From positions 55,243-99,904 of the forward strand of contig PBRZ01000059.1 in assembly GCA_002726085.1 (NCBI GenBank): a DNA stretch of 44,662 nt. Direction: 5' to 3'. Both the position numbers and the translations under genes were made by a program. The notes under the pieces are model-generated. The model searched no databases and had not been told where the DNA came from. It saw only the letters and a list, made by a program, of their open reading frames with translations. Within the stretch, counting starts at the first letter, position 1. Each line of letters starts with the position of its first letter. This stretch comes from Acidobacteriota bacterium (GTDB taxonomy: Bacteria; Acidobacteriota; Vicinamibacteria; Vicinamibacterales; UBA8438). Shown piece by piece: positions 40,389-44,662 of this stretch.

Positions 40389-42760
40389 GATTCGCTCTTT
40401 CTCATCTGGAACGGAGTGCTGTTGACGATGCCAGTGACGATTGTCGAGAAGCGATAGTCGTCGCGCGCCGCTTCGCGCACGATCGCGCGCACCGTCGGCG
40501 CGTCGAACGCCTCGACTCCACGCCCGAGCGCGTAAGTCAGCAGCTTGTCGGTGATGGTGATCACGAACTGGTCGGGCGACCGCAGCAGGGCGGCGCGGAG
40601 TCCGGCGGGCCCTTCGAACTGTTCACCGTTGGGCAACTGGCCGGTCGCGTCGATCGGCAGGTTCGTCTCGCCCAGGCTCCGCCAGCGCCCGACGGCGTCG
40701 AAGTTCTCGAGCGCGAACCCGAGCGGGTCCATCTTCGAGTGGCAGCTCGCACAGACCGGGTTCGCCCGGTGCTGCTCCATTGCCTCGCGCATCGATCGCG
40801 GCACGCCGTCTCCAGTGGTCGCCTCGAGCGCCGGCACGTTGGGCGGCGGAGGCGGGGGCGGCGACGACAGCAGATTCTCGAGAATCCACTTGCCGCGGAG
40901 CACCGGCGACGTGCGGGTGCCATACGACGTCAGCGTCAGGATGCTCCCCTGTCCCAGGAGGCCGCGTCGCGCCTCGTCCTCCAGCTCGACACGGCGGAAG
41001 TGGCTGCCGTAGACATTCGGAATGCCGTAGTGCTTCGCCAGCCGCTCGTTCACGAACGTGTGACTGGCCGTCAGCAGATCGAGCACGCTCCGGTCGTCGC
41101 GCAGGATGCTGTCGATGAACAGCTCGGTCTCGCGGCGGAACGCTTGTCGCAGGTTCTCGTCGAAGTCGGGGAAGAATCCGGTATCCGGTTCCTTCAGCTC
41201 GATGTCCCGGAGATACAGCCACTGCTCGGCAAAGTTGGTGACGAGCGCCTCTGACCGCGGGTCGGCCAGCATGCGCTGCACCTGCTGGTCGAGCACGCCC
41301 GGCGCGCCGAGCTCGCCCCGACTCGCCAGGTCGAGCAGCTCGTCGTCCGGGATGCTGGCCCAAAGAAAGAACGACAGGCGAGAGGCGAGCTCGAGATCGG
41401 TCACGCGATAAACGTCGCCGGCGGCGACACCCGCCGGGTCACGTTCGACGCGGAACAGGAACTCCGGGCTCACAAGCACACGCTCGATGGCGCGCTGGAC
41501 GCCCCGTTCGAACCCGCCCTCGGCTCGGCCCTGCTCGTAGAACGGCAGCAGCCGCTCGAGGTCCTGTCCGGTGACCGGGCGTCGATAGGCGCGCCGTGCG
41601 GTCGTCGACAGAATCTCTCGCGCGCACGCTTGCTCGTCACCCACCGCGGCGCCGGTGCCTGGACGGCAGCTGAAGATGTGTCGGCGGCTTGGCGTGTCGC
41701 CCGCGCCGTCCGCGCCATAGGGCCCACTGACAATCAGGCTGGCGATGGACGGCTGCCGGCTGCGAGACCTGGCCGACCGCACGAGGCCTCCCGAAACCGC
41801 GCCGCTCTTGGGCAGAAACGCCACGGCCACCTCACGCGGACCGGCCCTGAGCGACACACGCACCTGCACGTCGGGGTCGGCATCGAAGGTAAAGACGCCG
41901 CTGGCCGGCCGCTCCGGCGGGTTCTCGCCAATGGTGAACAGCCCCACCCGCTCGCCGTCGACGCTGACTTCGACCTCATGGGGCTCACGCGCGGCGCCCG
42001 GGAACACAACCGTGATGAGGTACTCGCCGTCGAGCGGCAGGTGGCTCCGCACCCGGGTGCCGCCGCGGGTGCCGAGCGGGAGCCCTTCAACATGCCGGTC
42101 CTGGACCAGATCGCGGTCGATCCGGTAGGTGTCGACGATCGGCAACATCGTCGGGTCGCCGACGGCAAGACGACTGATTCTGCGCGCCGCCCCGAGATAT
42201 CGCTCCATCAGCGTGGGCGAGACAAACAGCAGGTCAGCCAGATTGTCGAATCCGCTGGTGGCATTATCGGCCGGCAGCATCACCTCGATGTCGAGCTCTT
42301 TGGGCAGGTCGTCGAGGGCCAGCAGATCGCGCACCGCGTTCTGGTACTCGGTCCGACTCAGCCGGTGCAGCGCCGGACGGCGGCCCGGGTTGGGGTCGGC
42401 GGCGGCCGCGCTGTCGAGCGCGGTTTCGAACCAGGACGCGACCGCGTCGTTGGTGGCATCGTCGGGACGGGGACGACCTGTGGGCGGCATGACGCGCAGC
42501 CGCAACTTGCGGACCACCGCCTCCCAAGTCTCGGCGTCGGCGCTGACGTCCGACAGGTCCAGGCCATCGAGCGCGAGCTCGGCGGTCTGAAGCCGCTCGT
42601 TGTGGCAGGTGACGCAGTATTGGTCGAGCACGGCGCTGACCGTGTCCGGAGTGGCGGCCGTGGCGCCGATTGGCGCCTGTGCCGGCGCAGCCGCAGGGGC
42701 GCCGGCAGTGACCACGCCGAACAGCGCGAGCGACACGCAGAGCACCCACTTTTCACGCAT
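40385..42760 (-). CDS. DUF1592-type multidomain cytochrome protein (right pair)
   Basis: 791 residues, start ATG 42760, with a Sec signal. Same domain order as the protein at 7417: heme motif CVTCH near residue 50 with MPPTGRPRPDD following, LSRTEYQNAVRDLLAL (DUF1587-like), a middle beta region, ARRAYRRPVTGQDLERLL (DUF1595), LASRLSFFLWASIPDDELL (DUF1592), a Pro run before the second heme CASCH with MDPLGFALENFD (DUF1588), and LLTYALGRGVEAFDAP (DUF1585). Two heme c sites are expected. It overlaps DUF1552 by four bases and is divergent from the second regulatory/heme gene at 42934, mirroring the gene set of the left module in a rearranged order. Confidence 0.92.
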   Translation of the reverse strand: MREKWVLCVSLALFGVVTAGAPAAAPAQAPIGATAATPDTVSAVLDQYCVTCHNERLQTAELALDGLDLSDVSADAETWEAVVRKLRLRVMPPTGRPRPDDATNDAVASWFETALDSAAAADPNPGRRPALHRLSRTEYQNAVRDLLALDDLPKELDIEVMLPADNATSGFDNLADLLFVSPTLMERYLGAARRISRLAVGDPTMLPIVDTYRIDRDLVQDRHVEGLPLGTRGGTRVRSHLPLDGEYLITVVFPGAAREPHEVEVSVDGERVGLFTIGENPPERPASGVFTFDADPDVQVRVSLRAGPREVAVAFLPKSGAVSGGLVRSARSRSRQPSIASLIVSGPYGADGAGDTPSRRHIFSCRPGTGAAVGDEQACAREILSTTARRAYRRPVTGQDLERLLPFYEQGRAEGGFERGVQRAIERVLVSPEFLFRVERDPAGVAAGDVYRVTDLELASRLSFFLWASIPDDELLDLASRGELGAPGVLDQQVQRMLADPRSEALVTNFAEQWLYLRDIELKEPDTGFFPDFDENLRQAFRRETELFIDSILRDDRSVLDLLTASHTFVNERLAKHYGIPNVYGSHFRRVELEDEARRGLLGQGSILTLTSYGTRTSPVLRGKWILENLLSSPPPPPPPNVPALEATTGDGVPRSMREAMEQHRANPVCASCHSKMDPLGFALENFDAVGRWRSLGETNLPIDATGQLPNGEQFEGPAGLRAALLRSPDQFVITITDKLLTYALGRGVEAFDAPTVRAIVREAARDDYRFSTIVTGIVNSTPFQMRKSES

Positions 42761-42861
42761 GAAGCCTCTCTCTCACTGCTGTGTTCGGATCTTGATGCCG
42801 CGTCTGCATCTTGTCAACCCGACATATCGGATCGGGCCATGGGACCTGCGAAAAAATCTGG

Positions 42862-42889
42862 CCGCGGCGGGAGCCCGCGGGTGTATAAA
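42862..42889 (+). promoter_or_regulatory. Dyad and -10-like box in divergent gap
   Basis: Two copies of the palindrome CCGCGG (42862-42867, 42875-42880) sit just before TATAAA (42884-42889), about 45 bases upstream of ATG 42934, within the 173-bp gap between divergent genes. It is a plausible promoter/operator for the plus-strand gene. No clear -35. Confidence 0.35.
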
Positions 42890-42933
42890 GTCGTGGTCGA
42901 GACCCCCACATCTGTAGTTGCCGGAGAATGCTG

Positions 42934-44662
42934 ATGGCGCCACGTCACGCTATGCAGGCCACCAGACACCGTGTTCTTCCCTGGACCGCCGCCATCACGC
43001 TGGCGTGCGCACTTCCTTTTATTTGGACGATGATGGCAGTGGCGGCGCAAGATCGCGGCGGGAGAGTCGCGATCGACGCCGACGACATTGGTGGGGTCGT
43101 CACGAGTACGAGCGGACCCGAAGCGGGTGTGTGGGTCATCGCCGAAACAACCGACCTGCCAACGAAATTCGCCCGCGTCGTCGTGACTGATGAGGCGGGC
43201 CGCTATCTGCTGCCCGACATGCCCCAAGCCAGATACAACGTCTGGGTGCGCGGCTTCGGGCTGGTCGACTCCCCGAAAGTGGCGGGACAGCTGGGTGGAG
43301 TGCTCGATCTCACCGCGGTCACGGCGTCGACACCCCAGGCAGCGGCTCAGTTCTATCCACCGAACTACTGGCTGTCGATCATGGAGCTACCGGACGGCCT
43401 CGACCAACAGGCGGCGGCTCGGGCCGGGCGGTGCGGTCTTGCGTGCCACCAAATGGGAGGCAAAGCGACCCGGGAGATCTCACCCGAGACAACCGCCGTT
43501 CTCGGACCATTCGAGTCGACGGCCCATGCCTGGCGGGAGCGGGTCAAGGGAGGCCCGACCGGCGCCTTCATGTCTCGGTTCTACGAGCGCTCGGGTGCGT
43601 CTGTCTACCCGGCCTGGACCGACAAGATCCTCGCCGGGGCCGTCCCACAGGCGCCTCCACGACCGACGGGCGTCGAGCGCAACCTCGTGGTCAGCCTGTG
43701 GGACTGGGGCGCCGTCACGGGGTTTGTCCACGACCAGGCGCCCGCCGACAGGCGCAACCCGGTGGTGCCGCCCGGCACGCTCATTTACGGGCCCAGCCAA
43801 AGTCACGACATGTTGGTCTGGTTCAACCCCCAGACCCACGAGGAAGGCGCGATCAAGGTCGCGACGCGGGACACGGATCTACGCGTGGTTCCGCGCGACG
43901 GGCTCGGTGGCCCGTTTCCTCAAGACCCGGAGGGGGAGATCCGGCGGCCCTCGCCCTATTGGCCGAACGAAGAGCTCTGGAACGTGGCCTCCGAGCCACG
44001 TAGCGGTCAGATGGACCACAAGGGTCGCATCTGGGCCGGGTTCCGGATCCGGCGTGACGAAAAGCAGCCGGCGTTCTGCCGGTCCGGGTCCACGAATCCG
44101 TTCGCACGCTACTTCCCACTCGACCCGCAGCCGAATTCGAACATCGGCGGCAAGCAGACCGGCTTCTACGACCCGAAAACCGAGGAATGGACGCTCATCG
44201 ACGTCTGCTGGTGGTTCGACCACAGCGACTTCGCGACCGACGCCGACCACACGCTGTTTAGCGGCATGAACAACGTGGTCGGGTGGATCAACACTCGGCT
44301 CTACGACGAAACGGGTGATGAGCAAGCCTCGCAAGGCTGGTGCCCGGCGGTGCTGGACACCAACGGCGACGGCTCCATCACGGAGTGGACCGAACCGGAC
44401 GAGCCGTTCGATCCGATGAAGGACATGCGGATCGACTTTACCTGCTATTCGGTGGGGTCGAGCCCGATCGACCACGCCGCCTGGTGCAACGGCGCGGGCC
44501 CGCAGATCGTGCGCATCGAGCGGGGGCCGAACCCACCCGAGACCTGCAAGGCCGAGCTGTATGAGGTGCCACGCGACCACCCGGCGACCGGCGCGCGCGG
44601 CGTGGAGGTGGACAGCCAGGGCCTGGTCTGGGTCAACTTCACCAACGCCGAGTACATGGGCA
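42934..44662 (+). CDS. Second carboxypeptidase-regulatory-like / heme / propeller protein (3' end off window)
   Basis: Partial, 576 residues visible from ATG 42934 (GGAG seven bases upstream; ATG 42928 in frame is too close to it). After a signal peptide it repeats the plan of the protein at 3259: IGGVVTSTSGPEAGVWVIAE, VTDEAGRYLLPDMPQARYNV, then a long propeller-like region with WCPAVLDTNGDGSITEWTEP. The heme site differs: it reads C167-G-L-A-C171-H172, a CX3CH spacing rather than CX2CH. Such spacings are known in some multiheme enzymes but need suitable maturation, so heme binding here is uncertain. Divergent from the DUF1592 gene. The frame is open to the edge. Confidence 0.8.
   Translation, partial: MAPRHAMQATRHRVLPWTAAITLACALPFIWTMMAVAAQDRGGRVAIDADDIGGVVTSTSGPEAGVWVIAETTDLPTKFARVVVTDEAGRYLLPDMPQARYNVWVRGFGLVDSPKVAGQLGGVLDLTAVTASTPQAAAQFYPPNYWLSIMELPDGLDQQAAARAGRCGLACHQMGGKATREISPETTAVLGPFESTAHAWRERVKGGPTGAFMSRFYERSGASVYPAWTDKILAGAVPQAPPRPTGVERNLVVSLWDWGAVTGFVHDQAPADRRNPVVPPGTLIYGPSQSHDMLVWFNPQTHEEGAIKVATRDTDLRVVPRDGLGGPFPQDPEGEIRRPSPYWPNEELWNVASEPRSGQMDHKGRIWAGFRIRRDEKQPAFCRSGSTNPFARYFPLDPQPNSNIGGKQTGFYDPKTEEWTLIDVCWWFDHSDFATDADHTLFSGMNNVVGWINTRLYDETGDEQASQGWCPAVLDTNGDGSITEWTEPDEPFDPMKDMRIDFTCYSVGSSPIDHAAWCNGAGPQIVRIERGPNPPETCKAELYEVPRDHPATGARGVEVDSQGLVWVNFTNAEYMG

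Noticed and set aside
37986-42934. Long plus-strand frames opposite the third unnamed-family, DUF1552 and DUF1592 genes
   Set aside because: Low-complexity Arg/Val/Gly-rich translations covering known domains on the other strand.

Overview
The window is GC-rich, gene-dense bacterial chromosome. Paired DUF1552/DUF1592 (planctomycete-type cytochrome) proteins, a DUF5916-type barrel protein, a BamA-type POTRA protein, a PagL-like deacylase and many Tat, Sec and lipoprotein signals point to a Gram-negative, respiring organism. I infer Acidobacteriota (Vicinamibacteria-like). No rRNA, tRNA, CRISPR array or insertion sequence was found, so the phylum call rests on gene content only.

Layout. 1-11.1 kb (minus): epoxide hydrolase (cut by the edge), cupin, PQQ dehydrogenase fused to a cupredoxin, a carboxypeptidase-regulatory/one-heme/propeller protein, a cytochrome c'-like protein, DUF1552, DUF1592, and a thioredoxin-like protein interrupted by an in-frame TGA. 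11.2-18.2 kb (plus): ankyrin protein, CHASE3 hybrid histidine kinase, sulfatase-like lipoprotein, membrane cytochrome b. 18.3-23.4 kb: MBOAT acyltransferase (minus), then serine hydrolase, exported rhamnonate-dehydratase-like protein and a small heme protein (plus). 23.4-33.0 kb (minus): SMP-30-like propeller, TolB-like/CBM9/barrel fusion, metallo-beta-lactamase-fold protein, first member of an unnamed secreted family, vapBC, NHL propeller, and a frameshifted M28 peptidase. 33.1-36.6 kb: Tat-exported NTF2-like protein, stand-alone POTRA protein, second unnamed-family member, PagL-like deacylase. 36.6-44.7 kb: class III CoA-transferase, third unnamed-family member, a second DUF1552/DUF1592 pair and, divergent from it, a second regulatory/heme/propeller protein cut by the right edge.

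How it fits together. Most products are exported, and many carry c-type heme motifs, PQQ-type propellers or a copper site. The window reads as envelope oxidation and electron-transfer machinery, with exported hydrolases and one CoA-activation enzyme. The DUF1592-DUF1552-regulatory/heme module occurs twice and was probably duplicated.

Most notable: (1) the TGA in the thioredoxin-like gene replaces a residue of the active-site motif (WASW-TGA-GCR) and is followed by a perfect 6-bp hairpin placed like a bacterial SECIS element, so a selenoprotein is likely; (2) four copies of a heptamer-array/hairpin repeat (AGRAGWC units around a GAAGC-N6-GCTTC core) lie in the first 18.3 kb, and two of them encode protein ends. 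Two likely one-base frame disruptions (M28 peptidase; 3' end of the thioredoxin-like gene) could be assembly errors or real decay.
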